From positions 806,001 through 870,000 of the forward strand of contig NZ_JBFAMC010000001.1 in the NCBI RefSeq assembly GCF_040656415.1: a stretch of 64,000 nt of DNA. Direction: 5' to 3'. The notes under the pieces were generated by a model. The model saw nothing but the letters and a program-made list of their open reading frames with translations, was not told the origin of the DNA and did no database searches. This document shows, piece after piece, positions 1 to 6,923 of this stretch; the stretch's first letter is position 1, and each line of letters starts with the position of its first letter. A program made the position numbers and the translations under genes. This DNA comes from Rhodococcus_F sp040656415 (GTDB lineage: Bacteria > Actinomycetota > Actinomycetes > Mycobacteriales > Mycobacteriaceae).

Positions 1-140
1 GCCGCTGTGGCGTACCGGACTCCGGCGCGGGTCTGACGCAGTTCTCGGTGGACGGCGACTCCTTCGTGCCGATGACGACCGAAGTTGTCTTGGCCGACCG
101 CCCCCCGATGAATACGGTGCTGGACACGGTGCGCCGTTGA
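1..140 (+). CDS. gpgS: Glucosyl-3-phosphoglycerate synthase, C-terminal end (partial)
   Basis: The window opens inside a gene; the reading frame begins at base 3 and ends at TGA 138-140, giving about 45 residues. The peptide starts RCGVPDSGAGLTQF and contains LADRPPMNTV near its end. This matches what I remember of the M. tuberculosis GpgS (Rv1208) tail (RCGIPDSGVGLTQF, then LVDRPPM). GpgS moves glucose from a nucleotide sugar to 3-phosphoglycerate, the first step of methylglucose lipopolysaccharide synthesis. The next genes (DivIVA-like, tag, DUF3117) follow the Rv1209-Rv1211 order, which supports the call. The catalytic GT-A domain lies outside the window. Confidence 0.82.
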   Translation, partial: RCGVPDSGAGLTQFSVDGDSFVPMTTEVVLADRPPMNTVLDTVRR

Positions 141-204
141 CCACGATCGGAGTGTGAGCGCCGTGCGCCGACGCCGTGTCGGATGCTCGTGACAGGATCG
201 GGGA

Positions 205-516
205 ATGGTGACAGTTCTTCTCTATCTGTTCGTCATGGCGTTGGTCGGTGCGATGCTGTTTCTCGTCGCCAGTGCGGTGTTCGGTCGATCCGAGGAGCTC
301 GAGCCGCTCCCGCCGGGCACCACGATCACGGTTCTGCCTGCCGAGGGCGTCACCGGTGCCGACGTCGAGGCATTGCGATTCCAGCAGACTTTGCGGGGAT
401 ACAAGGCAAGCGAGGTCGACTGGGCGTTGTCGCGGCTTGGCCACGAAATCGATTCGCTGCGTGAGCAGTTGGCGGCAATTGCCGACCGTTCCGACGGTCC
501 GGACAGCGCGCCGTGA
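205..516 (+). CDS. Small DivIVA-domain membrane protein (Rv1209-like)
   Basis: A 103-residue protein. One hydrophobic segment (about residues 3-25) is followed by a short linker and a stretch with VEALRFQQTLRGYKASEVDW, the DivIVA-type helical motif in which a GY(K)xxEVD signature precedes a coiled coil. The rest is a predicted helix, then an acidic tail. It is likely anchored in the membrane with the helix in the cytoplasm. ATG 205 has a GGGGA ribosome site just upstream. Its end overlaps the start of the glycosylase gene (513) by 4 bases, so the two are probably translationally coupled. The position matches Rv1209. A role in polar growth or division is inferred from the domain only. Confidence 0.75.
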   Translation: MVTVLLYLFVMALVGAMLFLVASAVFGRSEELEPLPPGTTITVLPAEGVTGADVEALRFQQTLRGYKASEVDWALSRLGHEIDSLREQLAAIADRSDGPDSAP

Positions 517-1088
517 CTGGGCTCGAGGGTCGCGTGCGGTGCGGGTGGGCCGTAGACACCGACGGCTCCAGCCTGTACCGCGACTACCACGACGACGAGT
601 GGGGTCGCCCCCTGCACGGTCGTGACGAGTTGTACGAACGCCTGTGCCTCGAGGCGTTCCAGTCCGGGCTGTCGTGGATCACGATCCTGCGCAAGCGCGC
701 CGCGTTCCGTGCCGCGTTCGCCGGTTTCGACCCGCAGATCGTCGCGAGGTACACGGATGCGGACGTGGAGCGACTGCTCGAAGACACGTCGATCGTGCGG
801 AACCGGGCGAAGATCGAGGCCACGGTGAGTAACGCGCGGGCGGTTCTCGAGTTGTCGGATACCGACCTCGACACCCTTCTGTGGTCGTTTGCTCCGCCGC
901 CGCGCACGCGCAGGCTCGAGACCATTGACGATGTGCCTGCCGTGACCGAGGAGTCCGTCGCGATGGCGAAGGAGTTGAAGCGACGGGGCTTCAAGTTCGT
1001 TGGGCCGACCACTGCTTACGCGCTCATGCAGGCGACCGGGATGGTCGACGACCATGTGGCCGACTGCTGGGTGCCGACCTTTCGCTGA
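513..1088 (+). CDS. tag: DNA-3-methyladenine glycosylase I
   Basis: A 191-residue enzyme, the usual length for Tag. It removes 3-methyladenine from alkylated DNA to start base excision repair in the cytoplasm. Family signs are the N-terminal RCGWA, the YHDDEWGRP motif near residues 25-33 (the conserved aromatic/acidic base-recognition segment), GLSWITILRKR near residue 52, GFKFVGPTTAYALMQATG near the end (helix-hairpin-helix-like), and a final DDHVADCW that fits the structural zinc-site region. GTG 513 is the start and overlaps the upstream gene as GTGA. The gene corresponds to tagA (Rv1210) in the conserved block. Confidence 0.9.
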   Translation: MTGLEGRVRCGWAVDTDGSSLYRDYHDDEWGRPLHGRDELYERLCLEAFQSGLSWITILRKRAAFRAAFAGFDPQIVARYTDADVERLLEDTSIVRNRAKIEATVSNARAVLELSDTDLDTLLWSFAPPPRTRRLETIDDVPAVTEESVAMAKELKRRGFKFVGPTTAYALMQATGMVDDHVADCWVPTFR

Positions 1089-1235
1089 ATCGCCGTGGAC
1101 CTGGCTATTCGTGACTCAGGTTACCGGTAGTCCGGTTCATAGGGAAGAATGGACATCACAAGCCTCGCTGCTTTCGGCGGGGTGTCAACATTTGTCGAGG
1201 CGCAACTAGCAGCGCAGATCTGGAGGGAGCAGAGG

Positions 1236-1403
1236 ATGGCGGCCATGAAGCCCCGGACCGGGGACGGTCCCCTCGAAGCAACCAAAGAGGGACGAGGAAT
1301 CGTCATGCGGGTTCCCCTCGAGGGTGGTGGACGTCTGGTTGTCGAACTCACCCCAGAGGAAGCTGCTGCACTCGGTGAAGAGCTCAAGGGTGTCACCGGT
1401 TAG
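1236..1403 (+). CDS. DUF3117 family small protein (Rv1211-like)
   Basis: A 55-residue protein of unknown function that is highly conserved in Actinobacteria. It begins MAAMKPRTGDGPLEATKEGR and continues with the characteristic VMRVPLEGGGRLVVELTPEE. A longer in-frame reading from 1149 exists. The family is about 55 residues long, and ATG 1236 is preceded by GGAGGGAGCAGAGG, so the short start is preferred and 1149-1235 is probably 5' untranslated. A hairpin terminator follows directly. No signal peptide or membrane segment is seen. The position matches Rv1211. Confidence 0.85.
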   Translation: MAAMKPRTGDGPLEATKEGRGIVMRVPLEGGGRLVVELTPEEAAALGEELKGVTG

Positions 1404-1424
1404 TCACGTACTGAAACCTCGTGG

Positions 1425-1461
1425 GACAGGCCCCGCGCCGACAGCGGCGACGGGGCCTGTC
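1425..1461 (+). terminator. Intrinsic terminator after DUF3117 gene
   Basis: An 11-base perfect inverted repeat (GACAGGCCCCG at 1425 and its complement ending at 1461) encloses a loop of about 15 bases and is followed by a short T-rich run (TCTTGTT). It sits 21 bases past the DUF3117 stop and just ahead of the methyltransferase gene. Confidence 0.8.
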
Positions 1462-1488
1462 TCTTGTTCAGCCGAGAGGTGAACGTTC

Positions 1489-2331
1489 GTGCTGTGCGAC
1501 GTGGTCGACCTGCTGGCGTGCCCTCACTGTCAGGCCAGTCTGGAACTGGACGAGGGTGCGGTCATTTGCGATGCCGGACACAGCTTCGATGTCGCGCGCC
1601 AGGGATACGTGAGTTTGATGACCGGGGCAGGCGGCAAGTTCGCCGGCGACAGCCCCCAAATGATCGCGGCACGTGCGGACTTCCTCGGCGGCGGCAGCTT
1701 CGACCCCTTGATGGACGCTGTGGCAGACGCCGTGTTGTCGAACACGGGGCCGTTCGAAGATCCTCGGATCATGGAGATCGGTGCGGGCACGGGCCACTAC
1801 CTGGCGAGGGTGCTCGATGCCGTACCGGCAGGTCGTGGAATCGGTCTCGACGTGTCGAAGTACGCGGCTCGTCGCGTTGCCCGGGCCCATCCTCGTGTGG
1901 GAGCGGTGGTGGCGGATGCGTGGCAGCGTCTGCCGGTACGTGACCGGGTACTCAGCCATGTTGTGTGTATATTCGCGCCGCGCAACGCAGACGAGGCGCA
2001 TCGCATGCTGTCCGAGGATGGCACTTTGGTGGTGCTCACCCCTACGGATCGACACCTGGGTGAGTTGGTGGAACTGCTCGGCATGATCCGCGTAGACGAC
2101 CGGAAGGTCGAGCGGCTCGGGGCAGCGATGTCCGGTCGATTCGACCGCACCGGCCATGCAACGGTGGAGTATCCGATGTCGTTGTCGCACTCGGACGTGG
2201 AGCACCTGGTTGGGATGGGGCCATCCGCGCGGCATCTGAGCCCGGACCGTCTAGCCGAGTCGATCTCGGCGTTGCCGCAACGGTACCCGGTAACGGCTTC
2301 GGTTACCGTGTCCACCTACACCCGGCTGTAG
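1489..2331 (+). CDS. 23S rRNA (guanine-N1)-methyltransferase, RlmA type
   Basis: A 280-residue protein of the RlmA family, which methylates N1 of a guanine in 23S rRNA helix 35 (G745 or G748) using S-adenosylmethionine. Residues 11-29 hold a zinc-ribbon with the pattern CPHC...C...H (LACPHCQASL, then ICDAGHSFD). The SAM-binding motif I is MEIGAGTGHYLARVL near residue 96, and the later IFAPRNADEAHRML and VVLTPTDRHLGEL segments are typical of the family. GTG 1489 is chosen because GAGAGG lies about 8 bases upstream. Members of this family can confer macrolide or tylosin tolerance; G745 versus G748 cannot be told from the sequence. It converges on glgM with only 18 bases between stops. Confidence 0.82.
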   Translation: MLCDVVDLLACPHCQASLELDEGAVICDAGHSFDVARQGYVSLMTGAGGKFAGDSPQMIAARADFLGGGSFDPLMDAVADAVLSNTGPFEDPRIMEIGAGTGHYLARVLDAVPAGRGIGLDVSKYAARRVARAHPRVGAVVADAWQRLPVRDRVLSHVVCIFAPRNADEAHRMLSEDGTLVVLTPTDRHLGELVELLGMIRVDDRKVERLGAAMSGRFDRTGHATVEYPMSLSHSDVEHLVGMGPSARHLSPDRLAESISALPQRYPVTASVTVSTYTRL

Positions 2332-2349
2332 TCGGCTCGGAGAGCGCCC

Positions 2350-3519
2350 TCACCGCCGAGACAGCGCGGCCTGGTAGACGTCGATGGTTTGCTGCGCGAT
2401 TGCCGGCCAGGAGAAGTCTGTGACCGCCCGCCCGCGCCCGGCTTCGCCCATGGTTGTGGCACCCGCGGCGTCGGAGGTGATTTCGTTGACCGCCTCGGCG
2501 AGGGCGAGTTCGAATGCCTCGGGTTCGTAGGGGTCGTAGTGCACCAGACGGCCCGTGACGCCATCCTGTACCACCTCGGGGATGCCGCCTACGTCCGACG
2601 CCACGACTGCGGTTTCGCAAGCCATGGCTTCGAGGTTTACGATACCAAGCGGTTCGTATACCGACGGGCAAACGAAAACGGTTGCAGCGGAAAGGAGTTC
2701 TCGGACTTGCTCGGTAGGTAGCATTTCTCGGACCCAGAAGACGTTGCCGCGATGTGTGGCGAGAGCGGCGACCGCACTCTCGGTCTCGGCGGCGATCTCG
2801 GGAGTATCGGGGGCGCCCGCGCACAGGACCAACTGGATGTCGGTCGAGAAGTGGTGTGCGGCGGCTATCAGGTGGCCGACGCCCTTTTGCCGGGTAATGC
2901 GCCCGACGAACGCAACGACCGGTCTGTCTGGATCGACGCCGATCCTCGCCAGGGCGGACTGCTCCGAGGTGGCGGCCCCAGGGTGCCAGACAGATGTGTC
3001 GATTCCGTTGTGCACCACGTGAACTCTGCACGGATCGATGAACGGATACGCATCGAGGACATCGAGTCGCATTCCCTCGCTCACTGCGATCACAGCGTCG
3101 GCGTGTTCCATCGCGTTGCGTTCCGACCATGACGAGATGCGGTAGCCGCCCCCGAGTTGTTCGGCTTTCCAGGGTCTGCGCGGTTCGAGGGAATGTGCGG
3201 TGAGTACGTGGGGCACGTCGTAGAGCGCGGCAGCCAGGTGACCGGCCAAGCCGGAGTACCAGGTGTGGGAGTGCACCACGTCGGCGCCGACTGCTGCGTC
3301 GGCCATGCGTAATTCGGCGGAAAGCGTCGTCAGTGCTGGATTGGCACTTGCAAGCGCGGGATCCGGTTCGTGTACCGCCGCATCGGTGCGCGGAACACCC
3401 ATGCAGTGCACGTCCACTTCGCAGAGTTGCTTCAACTGCGCAACCAGTTCGGTGACGTGCACACCCGCACCACCGTAGATTTCCGGTGGATACTCCTTGG
3501 TCATCATTGCCACCCGCAC
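2350..3519 (-). CDS. glgM: Alpha-maltose-1-phosphate synthase (GT4 glycogen synthase family)
   Basis: A 389-residue GT-B glycosyltransferase. It begins RVAMMTKEYPPEIYGGAGVH, the classic start with the glycine-rich donor-side loop. The C-terminal half holds VAFVGRITRQKGVGHLI and the EPLGIVNLEAMAC motif that binds the nucleotide sugar. Actinobacterial members at this locus (Rv1212c) join ADP-glucose and glucose-1-phosphate to give maltose-1-phosphate for the GlgE pathway, while older annotation calls them GlgA. The divergent neighbour glgC supplies the ADP-glucose. The start is GTG 3519, with TAACGT seven bases upstream, which predicts a leaderless mRNA. Confidence 0.88.
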   Translation of the reverse strand: MRVAMMTKEYPPEIYGGAGVHVTELVAQLKQLCEVDVHCMGVPRTDAAVHEPDPALASANPALTTLSAELRMADAAVGADVVHSHTWYSGLAGHLAAALYDVPHVLTAHSLEPRRPWKAEQLGGGYRISSWSERNAMEHADAVIAVSEGMRLDVLDAYPFIDPCRVHVVHNGIDTSVWHPGAATSEQSALARIGVDPDRPVVAFVGRITRQKGVGHLIAAAHHFSTDIQLVLCAGAPDTPEIAAETESAVAALATHRGNVFWVREMLPTEQVRELLSAATVFVCPSVYEPLGIVNLEAMACETAVVASDVGGIPEVVQDGVTGRLVHYDPYEPEAFELALAEAVNEITSDAAGATTMGEAGRGRAVTDFSWPAIAQQTIDVYQAALSRR

Positions 3520-3532
3520 TCGCCCAACGTTA
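3520..3532 (-). promoter_or_regulatory. Predicted -10 box of glgM (leaderless)
   Basis: On the minus strand TAACGT (3532-3527) lies 7 bases before GTG 3519. That is the usual distance from the -10 box to the transcription start, so the mRNA would begin at or next to the start codon. No Shine-Dalgarno sequence is present. Confidence 0.5.
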
Positions 3533-3630
3533 CCGCTAGGGCTGTTTCACGGCACCGTTCGCGAAACCGCGTGGGGCTGCGGATTGGCACCGACTCGGTG
3601 CGCACTGTGGCGAGGGGAGTGGTCGCCGGA

Positions 3631-3642
3631 TAAGTTGACACT
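3631..3642 (+). promoter_or_regulatory. Predicted -10 box of glgC (leaderless)
   Basis: TAAGTT (3631-3636) is followed by 6 bases and then GTG 3643. No ribosome-binding site precedes the start. Together with the opposed glgM box, this places two divergent leaderless promoters within about 110 bases. Confidence 0.5.
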
Positions 3643-4857
3643 GTGAGGAGCCAGCCACATGTGCTCGGAATCGTGCTCGCCGGAGGCGAGGGCAAACGGC
3701 TCTATCCGCTGACGGCGGACAGAGCGAAGCCCGCGGTGCCCTTCGGAGGCGCTTACCGGTTGATCGATTTCGTGCTCAGCAATTTGGTCAATGCGGGGTA
3801 TCTCCGCCTGTGCGTTCTGACCCAGTACAAGTCGCACTCGTTGGACCGCCACATTTCTCAGACTTGGCGCCTGTCGGGGTTCGCCGGGGAGTACATCACC
3901 CCCGTCCCTGCGCAGCAACGACTCGGACCGCGCTGGTACACCGGCAGCGCGGACGCGATCCTTCAGTCGCTGAATCTCGTCTATGACGAGGATCCCGAGT
4001 ACATCGTCGTGTTCGGTGCCGACCACGTGTACCGGATGGACCCTGAGCAAATGGTTCAGCACCACATCGATTCGGGTGCCGGAGTGACGGTGGCGGGCAT
4101 TCGCGTACCGCGCAGCGAGGCGTTCGCGTTCGGGTGCATCGACGCCGACGAGTCGGGCCGTATCGTCCAGTTCCTCGAGAAGCCGGCCCATCCGCCGGGC
4201 ACCCCGGATGACCCGAATGCGACGTTTGCGTCAATGGGTAACTACGTGTTCACCACCAAGGTGCTCGTCGATGCGATCAGGGCCGACTCCGAGAACTCGG
4301 ACTCCGACCACGATATGGGCGGCGACATAATTCCTGCGCTCGTCGAGGCGGGGGTCGCGTCGGTATACGACTTCAAGGACAACGTGGTCCCCGGTGCCAC
4401 CGATCGCGACCGTGGGTACTGGCGCGATGTTGGAACGATCGACGCGTTCTACGATGCCCACATGGACCTCGTCTCGGTCCACCCGGTCTTCAACCTGTAC
4501 AACCGTCGTTGGCCGATCCGCGGTGCAACCGAGAACCTGGCGCCCGCCAAGTTCGTGAAGGGCGGACTCGCTCAGGAATCGGTGGTCGGTTCGGGGTGCA
4601 TCCTTTCCGCGGCGACCGTCCGCAACTCGGTGCTCAGTTCCAATGTCATGGTCGACGATGGCGCGACCGTCGAGGGCAGCGTCCTCATGCCGGGCGTTCG
4701 GATTGGCAAGGGCGCGGTGGTGCGCCGCGCAATTCTCGACAAGAACGTGGTCGTCGGCGACGGTGAGATCATCGGCGTCGATCTGGAGCGTGACAAGCAA
4801 CGCTTCGCCATCAGCACCGGTGGTGTGGTCGCCATCGGCAAGGGTGTGTGGATCTAG
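3643..4857 (+). CDS. glgC: Glucose-1-phosphate adenylyltransferase (ADP-glucose pyrophosphorylase)
   Basis: A 404-residue enzyme that makes ADP-glucose from ATP and glucose-1-phosphate, the committed step of glycogen and maltose-1-phosphate synthesis. The N-terminal nucleotidyltransferase domain shows VLAGGEGKRLYPLTADRAKP (residues 9-28) with the signature loop. Further on are YTGSADAILQ and VFGADHVYRMD for the metal/sugar site, and WRDVGTIDAFYDA. The C-terminal quarter is a left-handed beta-helix with repeats such as SAATVRNSVLSSNVMVDDGA. The length is standard. It is divergent from glgM and converges on the methyltransferase gene, with 22 bases between stops. Confidence 0.95.
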   Translation: MRSQPHVLGIVLAGGEGKRLYPLTADRAKPAVPFGGAYRLIDFVLSNLVNAGYLRLCVLTQYKSHSLDRHISQTWRLSGFAGEYITPVPAQQRLGPRWYTGSADAILQSLNLVYDEDPEYIVVFGADHVYRMDPEQMVQHHIDSGAGVTVAGIRVPRSEAFAFGCIDADESGRIVQFLEKPAHPPGTPDDPNATFASMGNYVFTTKVLVDAIRADSENSDSDHDMGGDIIPALVEAGVASVYDFKDNVVPGATDRDRGYWRDVGTIDAFYDAHMDLVSVHPVFNLYNRRWPIRGATENLAPAKFVKGGLAQESVVGSGCILSAATVRNSVLSSNVMVDDGATVEGSVLMPGVRIGKGAVVRRAILDKNVVVGDGEIIGVDLERDKQRFAISTGGVVAIGKGVWI

Positions 4858-4879
4858 TTCTCCGAACGTCGTCGCCCGC

Positions 4880-5518
4880 TCAGAGCTTGGACGCGCAGAG
4901 CAAACCGTCGCCGATCGGCAGGAATACACGAATCAGCTGTTCGTTCCCAGCTAGAGCCTTGGCGGCCTCTCGGACTGCGACTGTCGTGGCATCCCGCATG
5001 CTCGGATCCACCACGCGACCGCCGTGCAGCGCGTTGTGGAGGACGATGACGCCACCAGGGCGCAGCAGTCTCACTCCTTCGCGCACGTAGTGCGGGTGGT
5101 CGGCGGGCATGCCGTCGGCGAAGACGAGGTCGTACGCTTCGTCGGCGAGCCGAGGCAAGACATCGAGCGCCCGGCCGTTGATGAGCCGAGTTCGGGCCGG
5201 GGCGATGTCGTTGATCCGGAACGATTGTTTCGCCGTCCGATGATGCTCTGGTTCGCTGTCGATGGTGGTGAGGACGCCGTCCTCGCGCATACCGCGCAGC
5301 AGCCACAAGCTGCTCACGCCGGCGCCGGTCCCGATCTCGACCACGGTCCTGGCGTCGAGCATGCGGGCGAACAAGGCGAGAGCAGCTCCGACCGCGGGAG
5401 GTACCGGCGCGGCGCCGAGCTCGTCCGCCCGCTCCCTGGCCGCACCGAGGGCCTTGTCTTCACCGACAGCACCTTCGGCGTGGGTGAGTATCCGTTCGGC
5501 GTTAGTCTGCACGCTCAT
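4880..5518 (-). CDS. SAM-dependent O-methyltransferase (Rv1220c-like, catechol-OMT fold)
   Basis: A 212-residue class I methyltransferase. Motif I is VVEIGTGAGVSSLWLL around residues 60-75, followed by the acidic TIDSEPEHH and YDLVFADGMPADHPHYV segments typical of the O-methyltransferase family 3 (caffeoyl-CoA/COMT-like), which use a divalent metal. The substrate is unknown. ATG 5518 is preferred over an upstream in-frame ATG at 5542 because the Rv1220c-like family starts near here. It sits back-to-back with sigE, as in M. tuberculosis. Confidence 0.85.
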   Translation of the reverse strand: MSVQTNAERILTHAEGAVGEDKALGAARERADELGAAPVPPAVGAALALFARMLDARTVVEIGTGAGVSSLWLLRGMREDGVLTTIDSEPEHHRTAKQSFRINDIAPARTRLINGRALDVLPRLADEAYDLVFADGMPADHPHYVREGVRLLRPGGVIVLHNALHGGRVVDPSMRDATTVAVREAAKALAGNEQLIRVFLPIGDGLLCASKL

Positions 5519-5732
5519 GAGGCTATCGGGTCTCGTGATCACGTTCGCGAGGCGCGCTGGACGATAATCGCGCTCGACGATAATGCGGTTTCCACTTTGC
5601 CGGAATTCTCAGGAGTATCTCAGCTTGCTCACACGGCACGCATATCGGAATGGGACAGAGTGGGTCCACGCCAGATCAGCAGACCGCCTGGCGGGGAGAC
5701 AGCGGTGACGGACACGGTTTTCCCTGACTCGG

Positions 5733-5759
5733 GGAACAAATCCGGGTTCCCGTGCGTTG
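5733..5759 (+). promoter_or_regulatory. Predicted sigma-E-type promoter of sigE
   Basis: GGAAC (5733-5737), a 17-base spacer and CGTTG (5755-5759) fit the GGAAC-N16-18-GTT consensus of actinobacterial ECF factors SigE and SigH. The start of transcription would fall near 5766, about 50 bases before sigE, consistent with autoregulation. The -35 box lies inside an inverted repeat (GGGAAC and GTTCCC, 5732-5751). Confidence 0.65.
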
Positions 5760-5796
5760 ACGGACACACAAAGTCCTGTGATTTGCGGTCCTGAGT

Positions 5797-5810
5797 AGAA
5801 GGATCCTTCT
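5797..5810. repeat. 14-bp perfect palindrome before sigE
   Basis: AGAAGGATCCTTCT is a perfect palindrome ending 7 bases before ATG 5818. It would sit in the 5' untranslated region of the predicted sigE mRNA and could act as a protein site or as a hairpin over the start region. It overlaps the only purine-rich (AGAAGG) ribosome-site candidate. Confidence 0.55.
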
Positions 5811-5817
5811 GATTCGT

Positions 5818-6450
5818 ATGAACAACCACACGATGGTTTCAGCCGAGAACAACACCGATCAGCTCGTGTCGAACACCGAGCTGACGGGTACCGCGATATT
5901 CGATGCTACCGGCGAAGAGTCGGCGATGCCGTCGTGGGACGAACTTGTTCGCGAACACGGTGACCGTGTCTATCGGCTGGCCTATCGATTGTCCGGAGAT
6001 GCTCAGGATGCCGAGGATCTCACCCAGGACACGTTCATCCGGGTCTTTCGCTCCCTGTCCGACTACCAACCGGGGACGTTCGAGGGCTGGTTGCATCGCA
6101 TTACCACCAATCTGTTCCTCGACATGGTCCGACGGCGCAACCGCATTCGCATGGAAGCGTTGCCCGAGGACTACGATCGGGTTCCGTCCGACGGCCCGAA
6201 TCCCGAGGAGATCTACCACGACGCCCGCCTCGACGCGGATCTGCAGGCAGCACTGGACTCGTTGGCCCCGGAGTTTCGCGCCGCAGTCGTACTGTGTGAC
6301 ATCGAAGGTCTGTCGTATGAGGAGATCGGTGCCACACTGGGTGTGAAACTAGGAACCGTACGCAGCCGGATCCACCGCGGCAGGCAGGCTCTGCGCGATC
6401 ATCTGGCGGCGAACGGACGGGTTGACTCCGATCAGGTCGGGGTCGGGTAG
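5818..6450 (+). CDS. sigE: ECF RNA polymerase sigma factor SigE
   Basis: A 210-residue ECF sigma factor that directs transcription of envelope-stress genes. After a variable N-terminal tail of about 40 residues, region 2 runs from WDELVREHGDRVYRLAYRLS through DAEDLTQDTFIRVFRSL to GWLHRITTNLFLDMVRRR. Region 4 is DLQAALDSLAPEFRAAVVLC followed by GLSYEEIGATLGVKLGTVRS (the -35-reading helix-turn-helix). The next genes are its zinc-type anti-sigma factor and the HtrA protease, the same trio as Rv1221-Rv1223. An internal ATG five codons in (5833) is an alternative start, since mycobacterial sigE is known to use more than one start. Confidence 0.93.
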   Translation: MNNHTMVSAENNTDQLVSNTELTGTAIFDATGEESAMPSWDELVREHGDRVYRLAYRLSGDAQDAEDLTQDTFIRVFRSLSDYQPGTFEGWLHRITTNLFLDMVRRRNRIRMEALPEDYDRVPSDGPNPEEIYHDARLDADLQAALDSLAPEFRAAVVLCDIEGLSYEEIGATLGVKLGTVRSRIHRGRQALRDHLAANGRVDSDQVGVG

Positions 6451-6466
6451 CTATCAGGAGGGACGG

Positions 6467-6829
6467 ATGACGCAGGGGCACGCATCTCGCAAGTTTGGCT
6501 CCACCGAGCACTTGGCGAGCGAGGCGATTGCCGCCTACGTCGATGGTGAACTCGGCATGGCCGCGTATCTTCGCGCATCCCATCACCTGTCGATCTGCCC
6601 AGAGTGTGCGTTCGAGGTGGATGCCCAGCAGCAGGCACGTCGTGCATTGCGCGGCGGCGGCGACGTCGCCATGCCCTCAGGCCTCCTGGGACTGCTGAGC
6701 CAAATTCCCGACTGCAACTCGGGTGATTCCGACGAGAGGTCCCCGTTCGGCGGCAACACTGTCGAAGCGCCGGTCACGAGCCAGTATTCGTTCACGAGCC
6801 GGCTCTGGTCTTTCCGTCGGCGTCGTTGA
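6467..6829 (+). CDS. rseA: Zinc-associated anti-sigma factor RseA
   Basis: A 120-residue anti-sigma factor that would hold SigE inactive. Residues 22-38 hold an N-terminal anti-sigma helix (SEAIAAYVDGELGMAAYLRA), followed by HHLSICPECAFEV, the HxxxCxxC motif of redox/zinc-dependent (ZAS) anti-sigma factors. The C-terminal part is low in complexity and ends in a basic RRRR. There is no membrane segment, as in mycobacterial RseA. ATG 6467 is preceded by AGGAGGG; a longer in-frame reading from 6422 would overlap sigE and is rejected. The gap to sigE is 16 bases. Confidence 0.88.
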   Translation: MTQGHASRKFGSTEHLASEAIAAYVDGELGMAAYLRASHHLSICPECAFEVDAQQQARRALRGGGDVAMPSGLLGLLSQIPDCNSGDSDERSPFGGNTVEAPVTSQYSFTSRLWSFRRRR

Positions 6830-6923
6830 GCGCGATCCGGACGAGGGCGGCGGTATTCGCTCTCACCGACTCATCGGTGATACTGAGGCGTGTGACCGAC
6901 GCACTCGAGGGGGACACGACAGC

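Noticed and set aside
1149..1235. N-terminal extension of the DUF3117 protein
   Set aside because: The family is about 55 residues long and ATG 1236 has a strong purine-rich site; the extension is not family-like.
2303..3130. Minus-strand frame of 275 codons overlapping glgM
   Set aside because: It is Arg-rich with no domain, and lies in another frame of glgM, the real gene. Similar Arg-rich shadows at 28051-28893 and 58379-59401 were left out for the same reason.
6723..6923. N-terminal extension of htrA by 67 codons
   Set aside because: It overlaps rseA, is Arg/Ser-rich and has no ribosome site, while GTG 6924 has a good one and matches family length.
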